DNA of 64,000 nucleotides from Azospirillum agricola (lineage in GTDB: Bacteria > Pseudomonadota > Alphaproteobacteria > Azospirillales > Azospirillaceae): contig NZ_JAGINM010000002.1 in the NCBI RefSeq assembly GCF_017876095.1, positions 124,001-188,000 of the forward strand, read 5' to 3'. Shown one piece after another: positions 45,412 to 56,412 of this stretch; the stretch's first letter is position 1, and the number at the start of each line of letters is the position of its first letter. The notes under the pieces were generated by a model that saw only the letters and a list, made by a program, of their open reading frames with translations, made no database searches and had not been told where the DNA came from. The position numbers were made by a program, and so were the translations under genes.

Positions 45412-46920
45412 TCAGCCCTCGTGGAAGTCCGCGACGAAGCGGTCGAGCAGGCGCACGCCGAAGGCGGTGGCGCCCTTCGGCACCGTGGCGCTGTCCTTCT
45501 TGGCCCAGGCGACGCCGGCGATGTCGATGTGGGCCCACGGCACGTCGTTGACGAAGCGCTTGAGGAACTGCGCCCCGACGATGCTGCCGGCGCCGCCGCC
45601 CGACCCGACATTCTTCATGTCGGCGGCCGGAGTCTCGATCTCCTTGTCGTAGGCGTCGTTCATCGGCAGGCGCCAGACCGGCTGGCCGACCTTCAGGCCG
45701 GCGGCGGTCAGGTTGGCCGACAGCGCGTCGTCGTTGCTGAACAGGCCGGCGTGCTCATGCCCGAGCGCGACGATGATGGCGCCGGTCAGGGTGGCGAGGT
45801 CGATCATCAGCTTGGGCTTGAAGACGTCCTGCGCGTAGGACAGGCAGTCGGCCAGCACCAGACGGCCCTCGGCGTCGGTGTTGATGACCTCGATGGTCTG
45901 GCCCGACAGCGAGGTGACGATGTCGCCCGGCCGCTGCGCGGTGCCCGACGGCATGTTCTCCACCAGCCCGACGATGCCGACGGCGTTGACCTTGGCCTTG
46001 CGGGCGGCCAGCGCGTACATGGTGCCGATGACGGTCGCCGAACCGCCCATGTCCCACTTCATGTCCTCCATGCCGGCCGCGCCCTTGATCGAGATGCCGC
46101 CGGTGTCGAAGGTCACGCCCTTGCCGATGAAGGCGACCGGGCGCTGGTCCTCGGCGTCGCCGTTGCCGTTGTAGCGCATCACCACGACGCGCGCCTCGTT
46201 GGCGCTGCCCTGCGCCACGCCGAGCAGCGCGCCCATGCCGATCTTGCGCAGCTTCTTCTGGTCGAGGATCTCGACCTCGACGCCGAACTCGGTCAGCGCG
46301 CGGGTGCGCTCGGCGAGGCTCTCCGGATAGATGACGTTGGCCGGCTCGGACACCAGATCGCGGGCGAAGAACACCGCGTCGGCCAGACCGTCGAGCTTGG
46401 CGAAGGCCTTCTTGGCGGCGTCGGGCTCGGCGACCAGCAGCGTCAGCTTGCGCAGGCTCGGCTTCGGCTCCTTCTTGTCGGCCTTGCGGTCGTTGGTGCG
46501 GTACTTGTCGAACTTGTAGGAGCGCAGGCGGGCGCCGAAGGCGATCTCGGCGGCGGCCGCCGCGCCGGCCAGGGCGGCGCCGGACGGCAGGTCGACCAGC
46601 ACCGACACCTCGTCGCCGGCCTTGTCGAGCGCCGCGAACAGCGTGCCGCCGGCCGATTGCAGCACGAGGTCGGAGATCTCCCCGGCCTTGCCGACGCCGA
46701 CCAGCAGGATGCGCTCCAGTTCGACGCCCGCCGGGGCCAGCAGGGTCAGCGTCTCGTCCTTCTTGCCGCTGTAGCGCGCGGCGGCCATCGCGCGGCCGAG
46801 CGCGCCGCCGGTCTTCTGGTCGAGTTCCTGGCCGAGCACGCCCAGGCTGCGGTCGGCGGCGACGGTGACGGCGAGGATGCCGCTGCTGGGCAGGGCCGGC
46901 TTGGCGAAGGAGAACTTCAT
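45412..46920 (-). CDS. pepA: Leucyl aminopeptidase
   Basis: A 502-residue M17 peptidase that removes N-terminal amino acids and uses two metal ions. GKGVTFDTGGISIKG (277-291) carries metal ligands, DMGGSATVIG follows, and NTDAEGRLVLAD starts at 347, the family signature. The N-terminal domain (1-170) is the usual non-catalytic half. The ATG at 46920 is preceded by AAGAGGA. Upstream of holC in the usual order. Confidence 0.95.
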   Translation of the reverse strand: MKFSFAKPALPSSGILAVTVAADRSLGVLGQELDQKTGGALGRAMAAARYSGKKDETLTLLAPAGVELERILLVGVGKAGEISDLVLQSAGGTLFAALDKAGDEVSVLVDLPSGAALAGAAAAAEIAFGARLRSYKFDKYRTNDRKADKKEPKPSLRKLTLLVAEPDAAKKAFAKLDGLADAVFFARDLVSEPANVIYPESLAERTRALTEFGVEVEILDQKKLRKIGMGALLGVAQGSANEARVVVMRYNGNGDAEDQRPVAFIGKGVTFDTGGISIKGAAGMEDMKWDMGGSATVIGTMYALAARKAKVNAVGIVGLVENMPSGTAQRPGDIVTSLSGQTIEVINTDAEGRLVLADCLSYAQDVFKPKLMIDLATLTGAIIVALGHEHAGLFSNDDALSANLTAAGLKVGQPVWRLPMNDAYDKEIETPAADMKNVGSGGGAGSIVGAQFLKRFVNDVPWAHIDIAGVAWAKKDSATVPKGATAFGVRLLDRFVADFHEG

Positions 46921-47077
46921 GTGGTCCTCTTGAGATGTCGGCTTGGGATGGCGGGGGCGGCGGGACGCGCCCGGAAGCGATGAAGCGGGGGAAACCCTAA
47001 CCCAGCGATAAGGAGCGCGCCACCCCGCCTGTCAAGGCATAGGACGGCGCGACCTCCCTGGCCCGGCCCTTACGGGA

Positions 47078-48520
47078 TCAGGCGTCGATCGCCTTGCCGA
47101 GTTCGAGCGGATCGACCTCCTCCAGCCCGGCCCCCTCCCCGGCCCCCTCCCCGGCCTCGGCGGTGGGGAAGCTTTCCTCCGCCTTGCGGTCGAGCACGGC
47201 GGCGAAGAAGCCGTCGGTGTCGTGGCGGGCCGGCGTCAGGCGCAGGAACGGGCCGTCGACCGGCGGCGTGCCGGCCTCCTCCTCCGCCCAGACCTCGGCG
47301 ATCGGCTTCACCGTGAAGTCGGGATGGGTCTGGAGGAACGCCTCGACCTGCCCCTCGTTCTCGTCGTGCAGCATCGAGCAGGTGGCGTAGATCAGCCGCC
47401 CGCCCGGCTTCACCAGACGCGCGGCGCTGTCCAGGATGTTGGCCTGGAGCGGCAGCAGCTGCTCCAGCCCCGGCCCGAGCTGGCGCCAGCGGGCGTCGGG
47501 GTTGCGGCGCCAGGTGCCGGTGCCCGAACAGGGCGCATCGACCAGCACGCGGTCGAACTTGCGCTTGTGGCGCTTCACCCAGGGGTCGCGCTCGCTGGTC
47601 AGCGGGTGCGCCTCGATGTTGTGCAGGCCGGCGCGGCGGAACCGCTCGGTGGCGCGCTTGAGGCGCTTCTCCAGCACGTCGCAGGCGACGACGCGGCCCT
47701 TGTTCTTCATGTAGGCGGCGATGGCCAGCGTCTTGCCGCCGGCCCCGGCGCAGAAATCCACCACCTGATGGCCGGGCCGGGGCGCCACGGCGAGCGCCAC
47801 GAGCTGCGACCCCTCGTCCTGGATCTCGACCAGCCCGTCCTTGAAGGCGCCGACGCCGGCCAGCTGCGGGCGGCCCTTGACCCGCAGGCCCCAGGGCGAC
47901 CACTGCGTCGTCTCCGCCGTGATCTGCACCTTGCTCAGCGCCTTGATGGCGCTCGCCTGGTTGGCCTTCATGGAGTTGACGCGCAGGTCGAGCGGCGCCG
48001 CGTCGAGCAGCTTCTCCATCTCCACCGCGAAGCGGTCGCCGAGCGCGGCGCGCATCGGGCCTTCCGCCCACTCCGGACACTCGACGCGCACGGTCTCCGG
48101 CATGTCCGGGTGGTCGAGCGTGTGGGTGTCGAGCGCTGTGACCAGCGCCAGCTCCTCGTCCGTCAGGCGGGCCGGGGCGAACTTGCCGCCGCTGAACATC
48201 TCCAGCACGACGCCGGCGTTGCGGCGCTCCTCCAGCAGCGAATAGGCCAGCACGCGGGCGCGCGGCGTGGCGCGCGGGAAGCCCGTCCGCTCGATCCACC
48301 AGCCGAGCCGGGCGTGGCGCCGCAGGATCGCGTAGGAGGTCTGCGCGATGTGCGTGCGGTCCTTCGACCCGATGAAGCGGCGGTTGCGGAAATAGGCGCT
48401 CATCACCGCGTCGGCGGGGCGGGGGGTCTCGTCGATCTCGGTCAGCAGATCGATGACCGCCTGGAGGCGGGCGGCGGGTGTCATGGCGGCGAAGTCCTGC
48501 GGAGATGAAAAGGAGGGCAT
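47078..48520 (-). CDS. RsmB/NOP family RNA (cytosine-C5) methyltransferase
   Basis: A 480-residue SAM-dependent methyltransferase. An N-terminal NusB-like helical part (about 1-150) precedes the catalytic core with VVDFCAGAGGKTLAIA (SAM loop), DAPCSGTGTWRRNPD and YATCSML, containing the two Cys needed for 5-methylcytosine formation. The target is expected to be 16S rRNA, but could be tRNA. The start is uncertain: ATG 48520 (MPSFSSP) is used, though an internal ATG at 48484 would also work. The C-terminal 25 residues carry a Gly/Glu repeat AGEGAGEGAG. Confidence 0.87.
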   Translation of the reverse strand: MPSFSSPQDFAAMTPAARLQAVIDLLTEIDETPRPADAVMSAYFRNRRFIGSKDRTHIAQTSYAILRRHARLGWWIERTGFPRATPRARVLAYSLLEERRNAGVVLEMFSGGKFAPARLTDEELALVTALDTHTLDHPDMPETVRVECPEWAEGPMRAALGDRFAVEMEKLLDAAPLDLRVNSMKANQASAIKALSKVQITAETTQWSPWGLRVKGRPQLAGVGAFKDGLVEIQDEGSQLVALAVAPRPGHQVVDFCAGAGGKTLAIAAYMKNKGRVVACDVLEKRLKRATERFRRAGLHNIEAHPLTSERDPWVKRHKRKFDRVLVDAPCSGTGTWRRNPDARWRQLGPGLEQLLPLQANILDSAARLVKPGGRLIYATCSMLHDENEGQVEAFLQTHPDFTVKPIAEVWAEEEAGTPPVDGPFLRLTPARHDTDGFFAAVLDRKAEESFPTAEAGEGAGEGAGLEEVDPLELGKAIDA

Positions 48521-48825
48521 GGCAATGCCGGCGGACGCGAAGCCGCGTCGGCCCATCCTGTCGATACCGCGTTTACCGGTGGCTTGTCACGCCTTGCGCG
48601 CGCGGCGGCGGCGAGGCCCGCCGGGAGGGAGCCGTGACAACACCGCGCGGGTTACTCCGAACGCGCAGACGGCCATTGACGGACATTCCGCCACCCGGCA
48701 AAAACGAAGGAGGGATGTGACCAAGCCGTGACAGTTCACGGTGGGGACCCGCCTCCCGGGGCCTTTCGAAAATTCCGGATCCTGTGGGGGCGTGGGCAAT
48801 GGCGGCTGCGGTCGGAGGGGGAGTC
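48521..48825. other. Divergent intergenic region between rsmB-like and mltA genes
   Basis: About 305 bases with no convincing gene. It must hold the two promoters: a short AT-richer spot TTTCGAAAATTCC lies at 48765-48777 and the ribosome site GGAGG for mltA at its end. No strong inverted repeat was found. Confidence 0.4.
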
Positions 48826-49956
48826 GTGCGTGGGATGGCGCGTGCGGCTGTGATGTGCGGCATGGCGCTGCTGGCGGCCTGCGCCGGGACGGCCGGGCCG
48901 GAGTCGCTGGCCCAGCGCCCGGCCTCGCAGCGGGTGAGCCTGGATCAGGTGGCACCCGACTTCCGCACGCTGGCCGGCTGGACCGACGACGACCACGCCC
49001 AGGCGGTTCCCGCCGTGCAGCGCACCTGCGGCTGGGTGAAGGGACAGCCGCCGGGACGCGCGCTGGGGCCGCTGCGCGCCGCCGGCACCACCGACGACTG
49101 GCGTTCCATCTGCGCCGCCGCCCGCGACCTGCCGGCCGGCGACCCCGAGGCGGCCCGCCGCTTCTTCGAGACCTTCTTCACCCCGGTGGCGCTCGGCACC
49201 GGGCAGGACGGGCTGTTCACCGGCTATTACGAGATCGAGCTGCGCGGAAGCTGGACGCGCACCGACCGCTACACCGTGCCGCTCTACCGGATGCCGCCGC
49301 GCGGCAAGCGCGGCCTGCCCACCCGCGCCCGCATCACCGACGGCGCGCTGAAGGGCAAGGGGCTGGAGCTGATGTGGGTCGACGACGCGGTCGACGCCTT
49401 CTTCCTGGAAATCCAAGGATCGGGCCGGGTGCGGATGACCGACGGCTCGCTGGTCGGGCTGGGCTACGCCGGGCAGAACGGTCACGGCTATTATCCGATC
49501 GGCCGCCACATCATCGACCGGGGCGACGCCACGCCGGAGCAGATGTCGCTGCAACTGATCCGCTCCTGGCTGAAGGCCCATCCCGGCGAGGCCAAGCGGG
49601 TGATGGACCTGAATCCCTCCTACGTGTTCTTCAAGCCGCGCGCCGACGGCGGCCCGCGCGGCGCCCGCAACATGGAGCTGACGCCGGGCCGCAGCCTCGC
49701 GGTGGACCCCGAGCACATCCCGCTCGGCGTGCCGCTGTGGCTGGAGGTGCGCGAGGCGCCGGTGCCGGGCGGGGCGATCAACCGGCTGGTGCTGGCCCAG
49801 GACACCGGCGGCGCCATCAAGGGGCCGGTGCGCGGCGACCTCTACTGGGGCCACGGCGCGGAGGCCGAGGACGGGGCCGGCGTCATGAAGGCGCGCGGGC
49901 GCTACACCATGCTGTCGCCGCGCAACCTGTCCATCGAGACCGCCCAGCGGAGATAG
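48826..49956 (+). CDS. mltA: Membrane-bound lytic murein transglycosylase A
   Basis: A 376-residue lipoprotein that cleaves peptidoglycan glycan strands. The start GTG 48826 is chosen because GGAGG lies seven bases upstream; it gives a short lipoprotein signal MRGMARAAVMCGMALLAAC with lipobox LAAC. The MltA domain (about 110-280) shows FTGYYEIEL and IQGSGRVRM; the C-terminal 3D domain has LAQDTGGAIKGPVRGDLYWG with the catalytic Asp residues. Longer frames from 48784 would spoil the lipobox spacing. Eleven bases separate it from the next GNAT gene. Confidence 0.9.
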   Translation: MRGMARAAVMCGMALLAACAGTAGPESLAQRPASQRVSLDQVAPDFRTLAGWTDDDHAQAVPAVQRTCGWVKGQPPGRALGPLRAAGTTDDWRSICAAARDLPAGDPEAARRFFETFFTPVALGTGQDGLFTGYYEIELRGSWTRTDRYTVPLYRMPPRGKRGLPTRARITDGALKGKGLELMWVDDAVDAFFLEIQGSGRVRMTDGSLVGLGYAGQNGHGYYPIGRHIIDRGDATPEQMSLQLIRSWLKAHPGEAKRVMDLNPSYVFFKPRADGGPRGARNMELTPGRSLAVDPEHIPLGVPLWLEVREAPVPGGAINRLVLAQDTGGAIKGPVRGDLYWGHGAEAEDGAGVMKARGRYTMLSPRNLSIETAQRR

Positions 49957-49967
49957 GGAGATCACTC

Positions 49968-50501
49968 TTGCGGCTGGCCCGCCTGACCGCCCTGCCCGAC
50001 CGCGCGGGCGCGCTCGCCGCGCTGGAGGCGATCTTCTTCGCCTCGACGACGCGGACCGAATTCGCCTCCGAGGCGGAACGCCGCGCCTTCCTGGCGACCT
50101 GGACCGGCTGGTACGTCGGGCACGCGCCGGCCGACCTCTGGTTCGCCCTGGCGGAGGACGGCTCCGGGAGCGAGACGGTCGTCGGCTACCTGACCGGCTG
50201 CAAGGACAGCGCCGGAGCGGAAGCGCTGGCGCGGGTCATCCCGAAATACGAGGTCTTCGCCGACCGCTTCGCCGCCTACCCCGCGCATTTCCACGTCAAC
50301 GTCCGGCCCGGCTGGCGCGACCATGGAATCGGACGGCGGTTGGTGGACGGCTTCGCCGAGGATTGCCGGGCCGACGGCCTGCCCGGCGTGCATCTGGTGA
50401 CGGGGGTCTTCGCGCGCAACGTGACCTTCTACCAGCGGGCCGGCTTCACCGACGCGCTGCAACGCGGCGCCCTGCTGTTTTTGGGCCGGAGGCTGTGCTA
50501 G
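49968..50501 (+). CDS. GNAT family N-acetyltransferase
   Basis: A 177-residue acetyltransferase. Motif A is VNVRPGWRDHGIGRRLVDGF (about 108-127), and the C-terminal strand has NVTFYQRAGFTDAL. The TTG at 49968 is the best start: GGGAG sits seven bases upstream and the gene would otherwise have to begin inside mltA. Substrate unknown. It lies 11 bases after mltA and 30 bases before the TrmH-type gene, so the three form one unit. Confidence 0.78.
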   Translation: MRLARLTALPDRAGALAALEAIFFASTTRTEFASEAERRAFLATWTGWYVGHAPADLWFALAEDGSGSETVVGYLTGCKDSAGAEALARVIPKYEVFADRFAAYPAHFHVNVRPGWRDHGIGRRLVDGFAEDCRADGLPGVHLVTGVFARNVTFYQRAGFTDALQRGALLFLGRRLC

Positions 50502-50531
50502 GCAGGGCGAAACCTCCGAAAGCCCGTTCCC

Positions 50532-51296
50532 ATGTCCCGCCCGCCGCTGCTCATCGAAAGCCCGCACAACGCGCAGTTCAAGCTGTGGGAATCCGCGCTC
50601 GACGGGCGCGGCCTGAAGAAGCACGGCAAGTTTCTGCTCGCCGGGCTGAAGACGGTGCCGGAGGCCCTGCGCCACCACCCCGGCCGGTTCGAGCGCCTGC
50701 TGTTCACCGATCCGGCGCAGATCGCCGGCTGGTCCATCCCGCCGGGCGTCGAACCGGTGCAGCTCGCCCCTGCCCTGTTCCGGACGCTGGACGTCTCGGG
50801 AACCGGCTTCCCGCTGCTGGTCGGCGATGTGCCGCGCCTGCCCGCCCTCGATCTGAGCCGGCCGCCGCAAGGGCTGGAACTGCTGTGCGCGCTCGGCGAT
50901 CCCAGCAACCTCGGCGCCCTGCTGCGCAGCGCCGCCGCCTTCGGCGCGTCGCGGATCGTGCTGCTGGAGGGGGCGGCGCATCCCTTCCACCCGAAATGCC
51001 TGCGCGCGGCGTCCAACGCGCAGTTCACGCTGACGCTGCTGCGCGGCCCGCGCTGGGCCGAGGTCAACGCGGCGGCGGGGCCGCTCTACGCGCTCGACGG
51101 CGGCGGCGCGGATTTGACCGGCTTCGACTGGCCGGCGGACATGCGGCTGATTCTGGGGGAGGAAGGCCAGGGCGTGCCGGACGACTGCCCGGCAACGCGG
51201 CTGTCGGTGCCGACGACCGGCAACGTGGAATCGCTGAACGCGACCGTCGCCGTGAGCGTCGCGTTGTTCGCGCGCTTCGCGGCGGTGGGCCGGTAA
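50532..51296 (+). CDS. TrmH/SpoU family RNA 2'-O-methyltransferase
   Basis: A 254-residue knotted methyltransferase. The three SPOUT motifs are clear: GDPSNLGALLRSAAAFGA (about 118-135), LILGEEGQGVP and VESLNATVAVSVAL. The N-terminal 110 residues match the substrate-binding part of rRNA 2'-O-methyltransferases. The target is probably rRNA, but tRNA is possible. It is the last gene of the rightward mltA-GNAT-TrmH group, closed by a 150-bp inverted repeat. Confidence 0.88.
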   Translation: MSRPPLLIESPHNAQFKLWESALDGRGLKKHGKFLLAGLKTVPEALRHHPGRFERLLFTDPAQIAGWSIPPGVEPVQLAPALFRTLDVSGTGFPLLVGDVPRLPALDLSRPPQGLELLCALGDPSNLGALLRSAAAFGASRIVLLEGAAHPFHPKCLRAASNAQFTLTLLRGPRWAEVNAAAGPLYALDGGGADLTGFDWPADMRLILGEEGQGVPDDCPATRLSVPTTGNVESLNATVAVSVALFARFAAVGR

Positions 51297-51298
51297 CG

Positions 51299-51450
51299 CC
51301 CTCTCCCACTCCGGGAGAGGGAGGGGATCCGCCGAAGGTGGGGAGGGTGAGGGGCTATGGGAACATGGACTTTGCACCAAGCCCGATACCCCCTCACCCT
51401 TCCCACGGCTTTGCCGCGGGCCCCTTCCCTCTCCCGGGGCGGGAGAGGGA
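51299..51450. repeat. Large intergenic inverted repeat, copy 2 (REP-like)
   Basis: The same architecture as at 10013: outer CCCTCTCCC/GGGAGAGGG arms, an inner GGGAGGGTGAGGGGCTATG against CCCCTCACCCTTCCC, and a unique centre around GGACTTTGCACC. It sits between the convergent stops of the TrmH-type gene and guaB, so here it can act as a bidirectional terminator. Confidence 0.8.
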
Positions 51451-51461
51451 GGACACGGACC

Positions 51462-52973
<1,512 letters not shown>

Positions 52974-53074
52974 CTATACACAAGAGAATGGGCTTGTGAA
53001 CCCGTGCGCACACAGCATCTGTCATGCAAAGCGGTGAAGGAGGACCGAATTCGCGGGCCCTCCCAACCATCCGC

Positions 53075-53782
53075 TCAATCGTTGGCGTTCCCGCCACGGA
53101 AACCGGTGGCGACCACGTAGGTCTCCGAGGATTCCGCGCGGCTGGCCGGCGGCTTGGCGTGGCGGACCACGGCGAAGTCGCGCTTCAGCCGGTCGAGCAG
53201 CGACCGTTCCGCCCCGCCCTGGAACAGCTTGGCGACGAAGGCGCCGCCCGGCGCCAGCACCTCCTCGGCGAAGTCGTAGGCGGCCTCGGCCAGCGCCATG
53301 ATGCGCAGGTGGTCGGTCTGCTGGTGGCCGGTCGTCGGCGCCGCCATGTCGCTCAGCACGACGTCGGCCGGTCCGCCCAGCGCCTCCTTCAGCCGGTCGG
53401 AGGCGCCGTCCTCCAGGAAGTCGGCCTGCATGGTGGTGGCGCCGGGAACCGCGTCCATCGGCAGGATGTCGAGCCCGACGACCTTCCAGCCCTCCTTGGA
53501 GACCTGCACCTTCTCCACCGCGATCTGCGTCCAGCCGCCGGGGGCGGCGCCCAGATCGACCACCCGCTTGCCGGGGCCGAGCAGCCGGAACTTCTCGTCC
53601 AGTTGCAGCAGCTTGAAGGCGGCGCGCGAGCGGTAGCCGCGCTTGGTCGCCTCCGCCACGTAGGGGTCGTTCAGGTGCCGCTCCAGCCAGCGCGTGGAGG
53701 ATTCCGAGCGCTTGCCGGCGGTCTTCACGCGAACCGTGGCGCGGCGCCCACCCGGACGCGACGACGAATTCTTCTCAACCAT
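53075..53782 (-). CDS. rlmE: 23S rRNA (uridine2552-2'-O)-methyltransferase
   Basis: A 235-residue RrmJ/FtsJ enzyme that methylates U2552 in the ribosomal A-loop. SAM motif VVDLGAAPGGWTQIA (about 72-86), the KDKE tetrad elements including Asp in VLSDMAAPTTGH and Lys in FVAKLFQGG are present. A basic N-terminal tail (about 35 residues) precedes the fold. The ATG at 53782 (MVEKNSS) is chosen with AGAAG upstream. It lies between ppx and guaB on the same strand. Confidence 0.94.
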   Translation of the reverse strand: MVEKNSSSRPGGRRATVRVKTAGKRSESSTRWLERHLNDPYVAEATKRGYRSRAAFKLLQLDEKFRLLGPGKRVVDLGAAPGGWTQIAVEKVQVSKEGWKVVGLDILPMDAVPGATTMQADFLEDGASDRLKEALGGPADVVLSDMAAPTTGHQQTDHLRIMALAEAAYDFAEEVLAPGGAFVAKLFQGGAERSLLDRLKRDFAVVRHAKPPASRAESSETYVVATGFRGGNAND

Positions 53783-53823
53783 GATGCTTCTCAATACCCT
53801 CGATCACCCGGCCCGGCGGCCGG

Positions 53824-54849
53824 TCATTCCCCGGCCGACCCGATCAGGTCCACCAGAATTCCCTCGCGCAGGCCGCGGTCGGCGATGCGCAGCCGCTCGA
53901 CCGGCCAGACGTCGCACAGCGCCTCCAGCACGGCGCAGCCGGCGACGACCAGATCGGCGCGGTCCTGCCCGATGCAGGGATGCCGCGCGCGGCCGTCGAA
54001 GTCCAGTCCGACGAGGTGCCCGATCACCGTGCGGGCGTGATCGATGCGCAGATAGCTGCCGTCCACCGCCCGGCGGTCGTAGCGGCACAGCCCCAGATGC
54101 ACGCCGGCCAGCGTCGTCACCGTGCCCGAGGTGCCGAGCATCTGCACCTGGCCGGCGGCGACGCGGCGCTGGATGTTGTTGCGCGCCTCGAAGGGGGCGA
54201 TGGCGTCGGCCACCGCCTCGACCATGCGGGCGTACATGGCGGGCGTCACCTCCGGCCCGCCGAACTCCTCGGTCAGGCCGATGACGCCGCAGCGGATGGA
54301 GGTCTGGTCGAGGACGCGCGGCGCCCGGCCGCGCGCCTGCTCCAGCCACATCAGCTCGGTCGAGCCGCCGCCGATGTCGAAGACCAGCGCGTAGGGGCTG
54401 TGGGTTTCCAGCAGCGAGGCGCAGCCGGCCAGCGCCAGCCGGCCCTCCTCCTGGCTGGAGATGATCTCCAGGGCGATGCCGGTCTCGCGCTCCACCGCCT
54501 CGACGAACTCGCCGCAATTGACGGCGCGCCGGCAGGCCTCGGTGCCGACGGCGCGGGCGGCGGTGACGCCGCGCCGCTCGATCTTGGAGCCGCAGATCCG
54601 CAACGCGTCGATGGTGCGCTCCATCGCGCTGTCGGACAGCCGGTCGTTGCGGCTCAGCCCCTCGCCCAGCCGGACGATGCGCGAAAAGGCGTCGATCACG
54701 CGAAAGCCGCCGCCGGGGGCGGCCTTCGCGATCAGCAGGCGGCAGTTGTTGGTCCCGAGATCCAGCGCGGCGAAGACCGGGCGCGCCAGCGCCGACGAAC
54801 GCAACCGTCCGGTGTCGTTCTGCCGTTCGCCTTGCACCTGCAAATCCAC
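53824..54849 (-). CDS. Ppx/GppA phosphatase family protein
   Basis: A 341-residue ASKHA-fold exopolyphosphatase/guanosine pentaphosphatase-type protein. LDLGTNNCRLLIA is the first phosphate loop, SQEEGRLALAG and VFDIGGGSTELMWL give the second and the catalytic Glu, and LGTSGTVTTLAGV the third. It is the short form (about 340 residues) without a C-terminal HD domain. It would degrade polyphosphate or pppGpp. The start GTG 54849 is uncertain; a GTG four codons later is equally possible. First gene of ppx-rlmE-guaB. Confidence 0.87.
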   Translation of the reverse strand: MDLQVQGERQNDTGRLRSSALARPVFAALDLGTNNCRLLIAKAAPGGGFRVIDAFSRIVRLGEGLSRNDRLSDSAMERTIDALRICGSKIERRGVTAARAVGTEACRRAVNCGEFVEAVERETGIALEIISSQEEGRLALAGCASLLETHSPYALVFDIGGGSTELMWLEQARGRAPRVLDQTSIRCGVIGLTEEFGGPEVTPAMYARMVEAVADAIAPFEARNNIQRRVAAGQVQMLGTSGTVTTLAGVHLGLCRYDRRAVDGSYLRIDHARTVIGHLVGLDFDGRARHPCIGQDRADLVVAGCAVLEALCDVWPVERLRIADRGLREGILVDLIGSAGE

Positions 54850-54950
54850 GAAGTCTTCCCGCCGCGCTTAAAGAGCGGAGTGTAACCCGGTTTGCGGTCC
54901 GGCGGGAACCCCTCTTCCGGGAAATCCCGCCGGCTGGATGATGGCATGCG

Positions 54951-56162
54951 CTACTTGCCGGTCACGAAGGGACAGGTGCTGGACTCCAGCGGCAGGAAAG
55001 CCTCCGACGCCGGAATGCTGCGGACCTGGGTGTAATAGTCCCACGGCGCCTTGCTTTCCGCCGGGCTCTTCACCTGATAGAGCGCCAGATCATAGAGCAC
55101 GCGGCCGTCCTTGCGGATGCTGCCGGGGGTGCCGAAATAGTCGGTCGGCATCGCCTTCATCCTGGCGGTCACCGGCTCGGAATCGGTGGTGCCGGCGGCC
55201 TTGACCGCCTTCAGCCAGTGCAGGGTGGCGAGGTAGGTGTTCGCCTGCTCCTTGCTCGGCATCTTGCCGTGGCGCTCGAAGAAGCGCTTGGACCAGGCGC
55301 GGGTTTTATCATTCTGGTCCCAGTAGAAGCCCTCGGTGACGTAGAGGCCCTTGGCCAGATCCAGCCCCAGCGAATGCACGTCGGTGATGAAGACGATGTA
55401 GCCGACCATGCGCTGGCCGCCGGCCGTCAAGCCGAACTCGCCGGCCTGCTTGATGGCCCCGATGGTGTCGGCCCCGACGTTGGCGAGCGCCACGACCTTG
55501 GCGCCGCTGGCCTGGGCGCTCAGCAGGTAGGAGCCGAAATCGCTGGTGCCGATCGGGTGCTTGACGCTGCCCAGCACGCTGCCGCCGGCCTGTTTGATGG
55601 CGTCGGTCGCCGCCTTCTCCATCGCCGTGCCGAAGGCGAAGTCGGCGGTGATGAAGTACCAGGAGGTGCCGCCGGCCTGCACCACCGCCTTGGTGGCACC
55701 AACCGCCAGCGACGCCGTGTCGTCCGCCCAGTGGATGCTGTAGGGCGAGCATTGGGCGTTGGTCAGCTCGGTCGTCGTCGCGGCGCTGATCATCAGCACC
55801 TTCTTCTTCTCGCGCGCCACCGCCTGCACGGCCAGCGCCACCGAGGAAACGGGGATGTCCGTCACCATGTCGACGCCATCGAGGTCGAACCAGCGCCGCA
55901 CGATGTTGGAGGCGACGTCCGGCTTGTTCTGCATGTCGGCCGAAACGATCTCGATCGGCCGGTCGAGCACCGTGCCGCCGAAATCCTCCACCGCCATGCG
56001 GGCGGCGACCGTGGCGCCCTTGCCGCCGATGTCCGACGCGAAGCCGGCCTCGTCCGCCAGGACGCCGATCCTCACCGGCTGGGCGGCCTGGGCCGGAATG
56101 GTGAGCGCCGTGCCGGCGAGCAGCGCCGCCGCGACGGCTAGGGGCCGTATCGTTGCGTTCAA
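54951..56162 (-). CDS. ABC transporter substrate-binding protein, branched-chain amino acid type
   Basis: A 403-residue periplasmic binding protein of the Leu/Ile/Val (LivK) class. The signal peptide IRPLAVAAALLAGTALTIPAQA precedes VRIGVLADEAGFASDIGGKG. The middle has NAQCSPYSIHWADD and a Tyr/Phe-rich GGTSWYFITADFAFG, the usual hinge motifs. The TTG at 56162 is chosen since GGGAGG lies upstream and the signal peptide begins there. No permease or ATPase genes are adjacent, so it is an orphan that must use another system; the substrate may be an amino acid, amide or aromatic acid. Confidence 0.85.
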   Translation of the reverse strand: MNATIRPLAVAAALLAGTALTIPAQAAQPVRIGVLADEAGFASDIGGKGATVAARMAVEDFGGTVLDRPIEIVSADMQNKPDVASNIVRRWFDLDGVDMVTDIPVSSVALAVQAVAREKKKVLMISAATTTELTNAQCSPYSIHWADDTASLAVGATKAVVQAGGTSWYFITADFAFGTAMEKAATDAIKQAGGSVLGSVKHPIGTSDFGSYLLSAQASGAKVVALANVGADTIGAIKQAGEFGLTAGGQRMVGYIVFITDVHSLGLDLAKGLYVTEGFYWDQNDKTRAWSKRFFERHGKMPSKEQANTYLATLHWLKAVKAAGTTDSEPVTARMKAMPTDYFGTPGSIRKDGRVLYDLALYQVKSPAESKAPWDYYTQVRSIPASEAFLPLESSTCPFVTGK

Positions 56163-56412
56163 TGGTTCCTCCCGTTTGCTTTGTTGGCCGTTTGCTTTCC
56201 TGGAACGCTTCTTGCCGTCTTTTTCGGAACGCCAACCGTTTGCCGGCCCGTGGTGAGAGCCAGACCGTTTGTTAGTCAACACAAACAGTATCGTATGAAA
56301 CTTTATCGCTGTCGAGAGGCCGTGTCGCGGGGCGGAGAGACGAAACCCTCCCGCCGATCGCCGTTGCGACGTCCGGGGAGAACGCCGTGCTGGAGCGGAA
56401 GCCGCCCCCCAA

